The notes: generated by a model from the letters alone, not told the origin. Numbered from the stretch's first letter, positions 1 to 5,382 are shown. The stretch: 6,486 nucleotides of DNA from an uncultured Solirubrobacteraceae bacterium (GCA_955652345.1 CATPBV010000342.1:1-6486), one strand, 5' to 3'. A program made the numbers and translations.

Positions 1-2
1 AG

Positions 3-197
3 CTCTACCTGCTCTACGCCGAGGTCGACCGCCAGCTGCGCGAGGCCGGTCTGGAGCCGGCCCGCAGCCTCGTGGGCAGCTACATCACCTCGCTCGAGAT
101 GGCCGGGGCCTCGGTCACGATCCTCGAGCTGGATGACGAGCTGGCCTCGCTCTGGGATGCTCCGGTACACACACCGGCGCTCCGCTGGGGGGCGTAG
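3..197 (+). CDS. dhaK: Dihydroxyacetone kinase subunit DhaK, C-terminal part
   Basis: This is the last 64 codons plus stop of DhaK, cut by the left edge of the window. DhaK is the cytoplasmic subunit that holds dihydroxyacetone covalently on a histidine while DhaL transfers phosphate to it. The visible part carries the family's C-terminal signature: a GSYITSLEMAG stretch, then LELDDEL, then the very typical ending LWDAPVHTPALRWG. The substrate-binding histidine lies upstream and cannot be checked. The stop TAG at 195-197 is followed after six bases by the dhaL start, so dhaK and dhaL are co-transcribed. The ATP-dependent single-chain DHA kinases also contain a DhaK domain, but here the chain ends after it and a separate DhaL follows, which marks the PTS-type enzyme. 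Confidence 0.95.
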   Translation, partial: LYLLYAEVDRQLREAGLEPARSLVGSYITSLEMAGASVTILELDDELASLWDAPVHTPALRWGA

Positions 198-203
198 GGA
201 CCC

Positions 204-860
204 GTGATCACCAATTCCGTCGTGCGCGCAGAGACGATCACCATCTGGATGGCGGAGGCCGAGGGCGACATCCGAGCCCAGAGCGACTATCTGACGCAGC
301 TCGACGCGGCGATCGGTGACGGCGATCACGGCACCAACATGCGCCGCGGCTTCGACGCCGTCGGCCAGGCGCTGGCCGGGCAGGCAGATGGATTGCCGCC
401 CGGCCGGCTGCTGATCCTCGCCGGCAAGACGCTCGTATCCACGGTCGGCGGCGCGAGCGGTCCGCTGTGGGGCTCGCCCCTGCGCCGCGCCGGTCGGGCG
501 CTCGGAGACGCGGACACGTTCGGCGGCGATCAGCTCGCGCTCGCGCTCGACGCGGCGATCGCCGGCGTGATCGAGCTGGGCGCCGCGCAACCGGGCGACA
601 AGACGATGATCGACGCGCTGACGCCGGCCGTCCAAGCTCTTCGTGACGCGCTCACCGCCGGTAAATCGCTCGAGGAAGCGGTGCGGGCAGCCGCCGACGC
701 GGCCAGGACCGGGGCCGAAGCGACCGTGCCGATGAGAGCCCGGAAGGGACGCGCGTCATACCTCGGCGAGCGGTCGATCGGGCATCAGGACCCTGGTGCA
801 ACGTCGGCCGCGATCATCATGGCCGCAATGAGCCGCGCGGTCGCGGAAACGCGGGAATAG
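204..860 (+). CDS. dhaL: Dihydroxyacetone kinase subunit DhaL (ADP-binding)
   Basis: DhaL holds ADP permanently as a coenzyme. The ADP is rephosphorylated by phospho-DhaM and then donates phosphate to DHA on DhaK. The 218-residue protein has the usual length of the family. The magnesium/nucleotide aspartates are all present in LDAAIGDGDHG (Asp34, Asp39, Asp41). Other hallmarks are GGASGPLWG near residues 82-90, GDKTMIDALTPA near 131-142, and the C-terminal RKGRASYLGERSIGHQDPGATS. The GTG start at 204 is preferred because it places the first helix (TITIWMAEAEGD) and Asp34 at nearly the same distance from the N-terminus as in E. coli DhaL (Asp30). A later ATG at 249 would cut that helix. The gene lies six bases after dhaK and four before ptsI, so the three form an operon. 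An ATP-dependent kinase role is unlikely, because the PTS partners are encoded alongside. Confidence 0.96.
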   Translation: MITNSVVRAETITIWMAEAEGDIRAQSDYLTQLDAAIGDGDHGTNMRRGFDAVGQALAGQADGLPPGRLLILAGKTLVSTVGGASGPLWGSPLRRAGRALGDADTFGGDQLALALDAAIAGVIELGAAQPGDKTMIDALTPAVQALRDALTAGKSLEEAVRAAADAARTGAEATVPMRARKGRASYLGERSIGHQDPGATSAAIIMAAMSRAVAETRE

Positions 861-864
861 GCTC

Positions 865-2610
865 GTGGCTAGACCGCGAGTCACAAGTCGCGGCGTGGCC
901 CAGCGAGGCCTACACGGAGCGGCACCCGAGCGCGTGCTGCCGGGCACAGCGGCTTCGCCCGGGATTGCGTGCGGCACCGCTTGGCATCTGCCCGAGGAGA
1001 TCGTCGTGAGCGGACCGGTGCCCGTCGAGGGGCGCGAGCAGGAGCGCGGCAGCGCTCTGGCCGCACTCTATGCCGCCGGGGATGCGCTCAGCGCCGTGGC
1101 CGCAGCGCTCCCACCCGACGAAGCTGAGATCGTCCAGGCTGGTGCGCTGATGGCGCAGGACCCCGCCCTTACGCGCGCGATCGAGGAAGCGATCCTCGCC
1201 GACGGCGCGCCCGCCGCCGAGGCGATCAACCGCGCTACGGGCGCGTACGCGGATGTGATCGCGGCGATCGACGACGAGCGCCTCGCCGCCCGCGCCGACG
1301 ACGTCCGCAGCCTGGGTCGCCGCGCTGCGCGCTTGGCCTCGGGCCGCGGAATGGCTGCGCCGCCGGGCTCTGATCTGATCGTGATCGGCAGCGATCTCGG
1401 CCCCGCCGATGTAGCAGAGCTTGCTCCGGCATTGGCCGGGGTGGCGCTGGCGGGCGGCGGGGCAACAGCGCACGCGGCGATCGTCGCTCGCTCGCTCGGC
1501 ATCCCGATGGTCACCGGGCTTGGCAACCAGGTGCTCGAGATCGTCGAGGGCGCGCCCGTCGTGCTCGACGGCTCCGCCGGCACGCTGATCGCCCACCCAT
1601 CGACGGATCGAGCCCGTCGCGCCACCGCCGAGATGGGGGTGCGAGTGCTTGCGGCACGACGCGCGCACGAGCTTCGCGATCAGCCCGCGGTCACGACCGA
1701 TGGGAACCGCATTACGGTCCTGGCGAATGTCGCCAGTCCCCAGGAGCTCGCGCTCGCCCTGCGCGCGGGTGCTGAGGGGATCGGCCTCCTGCGCACCGAG
1801 CTCGCCTTCCTCGACGCTCGAGACTGGCCGAGCGAGCGGGATCACACCGACGCGCTGAAGCCGATCCTCTCAGGGCTTGGTGACCTCCCGGCCGCCGTGC
1901 GGGTGCTCGACTTCGGAGCCGACAAATGCCCACCGTTCTTGACCGACACGGCCGAGCGGGGACTCGAGCTGCTGATCGCCAATCCCGACGCTCTGATCGC
2001 TCAGCTACGTGCGATCGTGCTCGCCGCCGAGGCTCACGACGTGCGGATCCTGCTGCCGATGGTGCAGACATCCGAGCAGGTCGCTCACGTGCGCGGTCTG
2101 ATCCTGACGGTCGCACGCGAGCTCCAGGTTCAGCGCATCCCGCCACTCGGCTCGATGATCGAAACCCCGAGCGCCGCGGAGTGCGCAGCGGAGATCGCGT
2201 CCGAGTGCGAGTTTCTCAGCATCGGCACCAATGACCTGACCGCGTCGACGCTCGGAGCCGACAGGTTCGCCGTCAACACCGCCCGCGCGCACCATCCGCG
2301 TGTCATTCGCTCGATCGCCCGCAGCGTGAGCGCCGCTCACGAGGCCGGTATCCCGATCGAGGTGTGTGGCGAGGCGGCCTCGGATCCGGTCATGCTGCCG
2401 CTGCTGGTCGGGCTTGGGGTCGACGAGCTCAGCGTCGCTGCCGCACACGTCGGCCAGGTGCGCGATTGGATCAGGCATCTGGACGGGGCCGAGACCGCGG
2501 GGCTAGCCCGCTCGGCGCTGACGATGGACACCGCCGAAGAGGTGCAATGGGCCGCGCGCCAACTGTCAACCGGACTGCAGGAAGCCCCGGCTATTCCTGC
2601 AACCCGCTGA
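865..2610 (+). CDS. ptsI: PTS Enzyme I (PEP-protein phosphotransferase), DHA-kinase associated
   Basis: Enzyme I takes phosphate from PEP and passes it to HPr, the first step of the cytoplasmic relay that here should drive DHA kinase. The 581-residue chain has full EI length. The N-terminal phosphohistidine domain carries GGATAHAAIVARSLGIP with His203 as acceptor. The C-terminal PEP-binding barrel keeps the active-site residues: Arg310 in GIGLLRTE, Arg365, Arg394 in VRILLPM, Glu433 in MIETP, Asn456-Asp457 in IGTNDLT, Arg467 and Cys501 in EVCGEAASDP. It departs from common EI in places: GGRTSH becomes GGATAH, the usual GGDK is GADK, and the segment after GTNDLT is unusual. This suggests an EI specialised for this pathway. 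GTG 865 keeps the gene four bases from dhaL; homology begins only around residue 24, so GTG 934 is an alternative start. The last 20 bases overlap convergent ptsH. Confidence 0.94.
   Translation: MARPRVTSRGVAQRGLHGAAPERVLPGTAASPGIACGTAWHLPEEIVVSGPVPVEGREQERGSALAALYAAGDALSAVAAALPPDEAEIVQAGALMAQDPALTRAIEEAILADGAPAAEAINRATGAYADVIAAIDDERLAARADDVRSLGRRAARLASGRGMAAPPGSDLIVIGSDLGPADVAELAPALAGVALAGGGATAHAAIVARSLGIPMVTGLGNQVLEIVEGAPVVLDGSAGTLIAHPSTDRARRATAEMGVRVLAARRAHELRDQPAVTTDGNRITVLANVASPQELALALRAGAEGIGLLRTELAFLDARDWPSERDHTDALKPILSGLGDLPAAVRVLDFGADKCPPFLTDTAERGLELLIANPDALIAQLRAIVLAAEAHDVRILLPMVQTSEQVAHVRGLILTVARELQVQRIPPLGSMIETPSAAECAAEIASECEFLSIGTNDLTASTLGADRFAVNTARAHHPRVIRSIARSVSAAHEAGIPIEVCGEAASDPVMLPLLVGLGVDELSVAAAHVGQVRDWIRHLDGAETAGLARSALTMDTAEEVQWAARQLSTGLQEAPAIPATR
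2576..2601. terminator. Inverted repeat at the ptsI/ptsH convergent overlap
   Basis: TGCAGGAA at 2576-2583 is matched perfectly by TTCCTGCA at 2594-2601, with a 10-base loop. A rival inner pairing, AGCC (2583-2586) with GGCT (2589-2592), could lengthen the stem. The repeat lies over the final codons of ptsI and the stop codon and last codons of ptsH. With no intergenic space between the two genes, it is the natural candidate for a bidirectional transcription end. No T-run follows on either strand, so it is not a classical intrinsic terminator; actinobacterial terminators often lack one. The function is inferred. Confidence 0.45.
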
Positions 2611-2875
2611 CCGTCCGGGACAGCGCGTCGACTGCGACGACGGCGTCCTCGCCCTCTGCCCGCAACCGCAGACTCGTTCCGCCCTTCGCGCCTAGGGCGA
2701 GGATCGACAGGAGGCTCTTGGCGTCCACCTCGCGCTCGCCCACGGCGACCCATAGGCTCGATGAGAACCCCATCGCAGCGCGGACGAACGTTGCCGCGGG
2801 CCGCGCGTGCAGGTCTACGTCGTCGGGGAGGCTCACGTGCGCCGTGGCGCTGGCCACGTCAGAGCTTGTTTGCAC
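2591..2875 (-). CDS. ptsH: HPr-family phosphocarrier protein
   Basis: HPr carries phosphate from Enzyme I to EIIA-type proteins, here most likely to DhaM encoded just upstream. The 94-residue protein has the whole fold: DLHARPAATFVRAA with active-site His23 and Arg25, the middle DAKSLLSILALGA with Ser54, and the C-terminal helix DAVVAVDALSRTVSGLQE. The His-to-Ser distance of 31 residues equals that of His15 to Ser46 in classical HPr. The usual Gly before LHARPA is Asp here. The start is GTG at 2875, chosen because GGAGGAGG lies six bases upstream. It overlaps the dhaM stop by 17 bases, pointing to translational coupling. A shorter start at GTG 2857 gives 88 residues, closer to common HPr length, but has no ribosome binding site. 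The reading frame stays open upstream only as a shadow of dhaM. The 3' end overlaps ptsI. Confidence 0.93.
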   Translation of the reverse strand: MQTSSDVASATAHVSLPDDVDLHARPAATFVRAAMGFSSSLWVAVGEREVDAKSLLSILALGAKGGTSLRLRAEGEDAVVAVDALSRTVSGLQE

Positions 2876-3242
2876 CGCGGGCCTCCTCCGCCGCATGGGC
2901 CACCTGCTCGAGCTCGCACCCCGCGGATGCGACGACCGCTGCGGCGACCGCCCCTTCCACCAGCGGCGCGTCCACCAGCACCGCGCGTCCGTTGCTCTGG
3001 CGCTCGAGCACGTGGCGGATCGTGAGGATCGCACTGCCGATATCACCCAGGACGATCACACCATCGCCTTGGTTGGCGCGGCGGATCGCGTCGCGGACCG
3101 AGCCATCATCGGTCCCGAGCGTGCCGTCGGGCGCGCCGCCGGCGATCTCGATTCGGACCTCGGGGCCGGCCATCTGGCTCGCCAGCTGCGCTACCCCGCG
3201 CGCGAGCTCCGCGCTATGCGAGACAACTACGATGCCAACCAA
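2859..3242 (-). CDS. dhaM: PTS-dependent dihydroxyacetone kinase phosphotransferase subunit DhaM (EIIA-mannose type)
   Basis: DhaM receives phosphate from HPr and passes it to ADP bound in DhaL. The 127-residue protein is a single EIIA-mannose-like domain: the first strand MVGIVVVSHS ends at the phospho-acceptor His9. GGAPDGTLGTD (residues 35-45) and DAPLVEGAVAAAVVAS (91-106) are specific to DhaM rather than sugar EIIA. GDGVIVLGDIGSAILT forms the central strand and loop. Unlike E. coli DhaM, the chain stops after this domain; HPr and EI are separate genes next to it. The start is TTG at 3242, supported by GGAAGG eight bases upstream and by the conserved N-terminus directly following. It is the first gene of a minus-strand operon with ptsH, divergent from iclR and facing dhaKL-ptsI. 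Identification is firm; dedication to DHA is inferred from the neighbours and the DhaM-type signatures. Confidence 0.95.
   Translation of the reverse strand: MVGIVVVSHSAELARGVAQLASQMAGPEVRIEIAGGAPDGTLGTDDGSVRDAIRRANQGDGVIVLGDIGSAILTIRHVLERQSNGRAVLVDAPLVEGAVAAAVVASAGCELEQVAHAAEEARGANKL
2882..2889 (-). promoter_or_regulatory. Ribosome binding site of ptsH
   Basis: Read on the minus strand this is GGAGGAGG, a near-ideal Shine-Dalgarno sequence, followed by the six bases CCCGCG and then GTG. It lies inside the last codons of dhaM and decides in favour of the ptsH start at 2875 over the GTG at 2857. Confidence 0.75.
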
Positions 3243-3250
3243 GCCGCCGT

Positions 3251-3256
3251 CCTTCC
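3251..3256 (-). promoter_or_regulatory. Ribosome binding site of dhaM
   Basis: The minus strand reads GGAAGG here, with an eight-base spacer to the TTG start at 3242. It supports the unusual start codon, which also marks the exact beginning of the conserved DhaM N-terminus. Confidence 0.6.
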
Positions 3257-3262
3257 GGTCGC

Positions 3263-3291
3263 TTGTAGGGTGCAGCGCGTCAGTCTACACT
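3263..3291 (+). promoter_or_regulatory. Possible iclR promoter
   Basis: TTGTAG (3263-3268) and TACACT (3286-3291) are 17 bases apart on the plus strand. The match to consensus is modest (three and four of six). It would place the transcript start near 3298, about 12 bases before the iclR ATG. The -10 hexamer overlaps that of the opposing dhaM promoter by two bases. The iclR gene has no recognisable ribosome binding site, which would fit a very short or leaderless transcript. Confidence 0.22.
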
Positions 3292-3310
3292 ACCGAAGCC
3301 GATTCGACAA
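3282..3310 (-). promoter_or_regulatory. Probable dhaM-ptsH promoter
   Basis: On the minus strand TTGTCG (3310-3305) and TAGACT (3287-3282) are separated by exactly 17 bases. Each matches four of six positions of the sigma-70-type consensus. Transcription would start near 3275 and give a leader of about 33 bases containing the dhaM ribosome binding site. The -35 element touches the iclR start codon, so RNA polymerase and a bound regulator would compete here. This is a sequence match only. Confidence 0.42.
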
Positions 3311-3318
3311 TGCCGAAT
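3294..3318. promoter_or_regulatory. Overlapping palindromes, candidate IclR operator
   Basis: Two inverted repeats share a half-site. CGAA (3294-3297) pairs with TTCG (3303-3306) around a five-base centre. ATTCG (3302-3306) pairs with CGAAT (3314-3318), and CA/TG also pair inside, so ATTCGACAATGCCGAAT matches in seven of its eight base pairs around 3310. The two CGAA copies are 20 bases apart, about two helical turns. The cluster covers the spacer and -35 of the proposed dhaM promoter and the iclR start codon. A regulator bound there would affect both directions, a layout common for IclR-family self-regulation. Binding is not demonstrated. Confidence 0.4.
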
Positions 3319-4143
3319 AGCATCGGAAACCCCGCCCCACTACAGCGGACGATCCAGCCGGTCAAAGGCCGGGGCACGATCCAGTCCGTCGACCGCGCCG
3401 CGCGCATCCTGAAGGTCCTCGCCAGCGGACCGAGGCGGCTCGGTGTCAGCGAGATCGCCGACCGCCTCGGCCTCACCCGCCCCACCGTGCACGGGCTCCT
3501 GCAGACGCTCCAGGCGCACGGGTTCGTCGAGCAGGATCGCGACTCGGACAAGTACCAGCTCGGGGCGGGCCTGCTCCAGCTCGGCAACTCCTACCTCGAC
3601 CTCAACGAGCTCCGGTCGCGGTCGATCGTCCACGCCGAGCGCCTCGCGTCGCGCGCTGACGCCGCGGTACGAGTCGGCGTCATGCACGGCGCCAGCGTCG
3701 TGATCGTGCACCACGTCTTCCGGCCCGACACGACGCTCCAGATCCTTGAGGTCGGCGCTGAGCTCCCGTTGCACGCAAGCGCTCTGGGCAAGGCGATGCT
3801 TGCGTACTCCTCCGAGCAGGCGATCGATGATCTGCTGGCCGATCCGCCGCCTCGGCTGACCAGCAGGACGCTCACCCCGGTCGTCCTGCGCGATCAGCTC
3901 GCTCAGATCCGCGAGCGCGCGTTCGCCACGGAGAAGGACGAGGCGATCCTCGGCGAGTCGAGCATCGCGTCCCCGATCTTCGATCACTCCGGTCACGCCG
4001 TCGGCGCGATCGGGGTCGTCGGCGACAGCGACCGGATCATGCCGCGGGGACCGGCGCGTCAGCTCAGCTCTGCGGTGGCCGAGGCTGCGCGCGGAGTGTC
4101 GCGCGAATTGGGCTCCAGCCGCTGGCCCGCGGGAGTAACATAG
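3310..4143 (+). CDS. IclR-family transcriptional regulator
   Basis: This 277-residue protein is a DNA-binding regulator with the two-part IclR layout. A winged helix-turn-helix occupies roughly residues 24-85, with IQSVDRAARILKVLAS, then LGVSEIADRLGLTRPTVHGLLQTLQAHGFVEQD as helix-turn-helix and KYQLGAGLLQLG as wing end. The effector-binding domain runs from about 100 to 265 and contains ELPLHASALGKAMLA and GESSIASPIFDHSGHAVGAIGVVG, both standard IclR motifs. The start is ATG 3310: upstream codons in this frame are the antisense shadow of dhaM, and no other usable start lies near. No clear ribosome binding site is seen. The gene diverges from dhaM across 67 bases. A role in controlling DHA or glycerol genes is inferred from position and from GylR, the IclR-family glycerol regulator of Streptomyces. 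The effector is unknown. Its TAG stop is the first three bases of a large palindrome. Confidence 0.93.
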   Translation: MPNSIGNPAPLQRTIQPVKGRGTIQSVDRAARILKVLASGPRRLGVSEIADRLGLTRPTVHGLLQTLQAHGFVEQDRDSDKYQLGAGLLQLGNSYLDLNELRSRSIVHAERLASRADAAVRVGVMHGASVVIVHHVFRPDTTLQILEVGAELPLHASALGKAMLAYSSEQAIDDLLADPPPRLTSRTLTPVVLRDQLAQIRERAFATEKDEAILGESSIASPIFDHSGHAVGAIGVVGDSDRIMPRGPARQLSSAVAEAARGVSRELGSSRWPAGVT

Positions 4144-4166
4144 AGATATCGCTGGCGATATCTCTA
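4141..4166. repeat. Near-contiguous palindrome, probable operator
   Basis: TAGAGATATCGC (4141-4152) and GCGATATCTCTA (4155-4166) are perfect reverse complements separated only by TG. The arms are AT-rich, standing out from the GC-rich surroundings. The element begins with the iclR stop codon and ends where the coding-like part of the small ribbon-helix-helix frame begins. A two-base loop is too tight for a good RNA hairpin and no T-run follows, so a DNA-level binding site for a symmetric dimeric or tetrameric protein is more likely than a terminator. I cannot assign it to a named regulator. Confidence 0.7.
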
Positions 4167-4546
4167 CGACATCCTCGCAGAAGGCTGCGCGGTTACTACT
4201 GAAGGCGATCAAGAGCCTTCCGGAGCGCGACCAGGACACGATCCTCGGATACCTGCTCCAGCGAACGGTCCTGACCGGCGGCGAAGCGGTCGATCCTCGA
4301 GCCTCCTCCTACAACCCGTCGATCAGCGCTATGGCCGCTGCGTCTGCAGGGGGGGCGCCTCCTCCTGCGCTCGTTTACTCCGGAACCAGCGAACCGGGAA
4401 CGCTGCGCACGATGCCCATCCGCTTCCCCGAGCCGCTGTATCAGCGGCTGAAGGAGTGGAGCAACGAGCACAACTTCCCGATGGCGGTCGTCGTCCGCGG
4501 GCTCGTCGAGCGGTTCCTGGACGAGCAGCAGCACCGCGCCGCCTGA
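4160..4546 (+). CDS. Small ribbon-helix-helix-like protein, start codon uncertain
   Basis: The C-terminal part (from Met codon 4412) reads MPIRFPEPLYQRLKEWSNEHNFPMAVVV..., then a helix RGLVERFLDEQQ. This matches the strand-helix-helix plan of ribbon-helix-helix DNA-binding proteins, which act as repressors or antitoxins. No toxin gene is adjacent. The frame is open from 4139. Its upstream stretch looks coding, with an amphipathic segment KAIKSLPERDQDTILGYLLQ, then a Ala/Pro/Gly-rich linker, and third positions mostly G or C (35 of 43 codons in 4202-4330). Yet the first ATG is at 4331 and no ATG, GTG or TTG precedes it. I set the left edge at ATC 4160, giving 128 residues, because STTSSQKAARLLLKAIKSLPE looks like a natural N-terminus; CTG 4199 is another option. 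A cautious annotation would begin at ATG 4331 (71 residues), losing the helical segment. The palindrome just upstream could be its own operator. Confidence 0.6.
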   Translation: MSTTSSQKAARLLLKAIKSLPERDQDTILGYLLQRTVLTGGEAVDPRASSYNPSISAMAAASAGGAPPPALVYSGTSEPGTLRTMPIRFPEPLYQRLKEWSNEHNFPMAVVVRGLVERFLDEQQHRAA

Positions 4547-4553
4547 CGCAGAT

Positions 4554-4571
4554 GTGCGCGCTCTCGCGCGC
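4554..4571 (+). terminator. Weak GC-rich hairpin between the small gene and ppk2
   Basis: GCGCG (4556-4560) pairs with CGCGC (4565-4569) across the loop CTCT, with a G-T and a G-C pair adding to the base. No T-run follows. It lies seven bases after the stop of the ribbon-helix-helix frame and might end that transcript, but short GC stems arise easily by chance in such DNA. Confidence 0.2.
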
Positions 4572-4597
4572 CAGAATCGAATCGGGCCACGCCAACT

Positions 4598-4604
4598 GAG
4601 AGGA
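4598..4604 (+). promoter_or_regulatory. Ribosome binding site of ppk2
   Basis: GAGAGGA ends seven bases before GTG 4612, a good position and sequence for a Shine-Dalgarno element. It selects this GTG as the start. I see no convincing promoter hexamers in the 65-base gap before the gene. Confidence 0.6.
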
Positions 4605-4611
4605 TCCGCCC

Positions 4612-5382
4612 GTGGCCGCCCTGAAGGACGTAGACCTCAGGTCGAAGCTCTCGCGGAGCGAAGGCGAGAAGCGCCTGCAGGTTGCGCAGCGGCGGCTGTT
4701 GGCACTGCGGCTGCAGGCAGGCGGGCTGCTCGGTGACGGGCGTCTCGGACCCCCGTTGTGCGTCATGTTCGAAGGCTGGGACGCTTCCGGCAAGGGCGGC
4801 GCGATCCGCCGGCTGACGGCCGGTCTCGACCCTCGTCACGTACGTGTCGCTGAGTTCGCCGCGCCGACGGACCGCGAGCGCCGCCACCATTTCCTGTGGC
4901 GCTTCTGGCCGGTGCTGCCCGGATGGGGCGGGATGGCCGTGCTCGATCGCTCGTGGTACGGGCGCGTCCTCGTCGAACGCGTCGAAGGCTTCGCGACCGA
5001 GCCCGAGTGGCGGCGCGCATATGAGGAGATCGTGTCCTTCGAGCACGGGCTCTGCAACGAGGGAATGGTGCTCGTCAAGCTGTGGCTGCACGTCTCCGAG
5101 GACGAGCAGCTGCGGCGGTTTAGAGGACGAGAGCAGAGTCCGCTGAAGCGCTGGAAGCTGACCGCCGACGACTGGCGCAACCTCTCGCGCCGCGCCGAGT
5201 ACGAACGCGCGGTGGGCGACATGCTGAAGCACACCGACCACAAGCAAGCTCCATGGCGGTTGATTGCCGCGGAGAACAAGCCGTACGCGCGCGTGGCGGT
5301 GCTGTCCGAGGTGATCGAAGCGATCGAGCAGGGCCTGCGGGACGCCGGCCAGGAGCCGGTCGACGTGGATGCGGAGCTGTAG
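4612..5382 (+). CDS. ppk2: Polyphosphate kinase 2 family protein (polyphosphate:AMP phosphotransferase type)
   Basis: PPK2 enzymes move phosphate between inorganic polyphosphate and nucleotides in the cytoplasm, usually making ADP or ATP from AMP or ADP. The 256-residue protein shows the family motifs in order: Walker A FEGWDASGKGGAIRRLT (GWDASGKGG at residues 55-63), AAPTDRERRHHFLWRFW (83-99), Walker B and following loop VLDRSWYGRVLVERVEGFA (110-128), and the lid region with Arg168, Arg169, Lys179 and Arg180 near LKRWKLTADDWRN. The LWRFW and RVLVERVEGF signatures resemble the catalytic domain of two-domain polyphosphate:AMP phosphotransferases. Here one domain stands alone, so AMP to ADP is the favoured reaction; ADP to ATP cannot be excluded from sequence. 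The GTG start has a good ribosome binding site. The gene is followed after 47 bases or fewer by PPDK, probably in the same operon. Confidence 0.93.
   Translation: MAALKDVDLRSKLSRSEGEKRLQVAQRRLLALRLQAGGLLGDGRLGPPLCVMFEGWDASGKGGAIRRLTAGLDPRHVRVAEFAAPTDRERRHHFLWRFWPVLPGWGGMAVLDRSWYGRVLVERVEGFATEPEWRRAYEEIVSFEHGLCNEGMVLVKLWLHVSEDEQLRRFRGREQSPLKRWKLTADDWRNLSRRAEYERAVGDMLKHTDHKQAPWRLIAAENKPYARVAVLSEVIEAIEQGLRDAGQEPVDVDAEL

Noticed and set aside
910..1845. Long minus-strand open frame opposite ptsI
   Set aside because: It is the antisense shadow of a clear Enzyme I gene with all catalytic motifs; the predicted protein is rich in Arg and low-complexity stretches and shows no recognisable domain.
2876..3046. 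Longer HPr reading frame with an extra N-terminal part
   Set aside because: The extra residues are a frame-shifted reading of dhaM with Trp/Arg/Ser-rich sequence; a strong ribosome binding site places the HPr start at 2875.
2761..3309. Upstream extension of the iclR reading frame
   Set aside because: The extension is antisense to ptsH and dhaM and has no domain; the conserved winged helix begins soon after ATG 3310.
2364..3320. Plus-strand frame of 318 codons across the ptsH-dhaM region
   Set aside because: It runs opposite two well-identified genes (HPr and DhaM) and overlaps the end of ptsI; its sequence shows no family motif.
4141..4166. Reading the palindrome as an intrinsic terminator for iclR
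   Set aside because: The loop would have only two bases, the arms are AT-rich, and no T-run follows; a protein-binding site fits better, although transcription ending here cannot be ruled out.
3340..4239. Minus-strand frame of 299 codons opposite iclR
   Set aside because: It mirrors the IclR coding sequence, a common effect in GC-rich DNA, and has no recognisable features.
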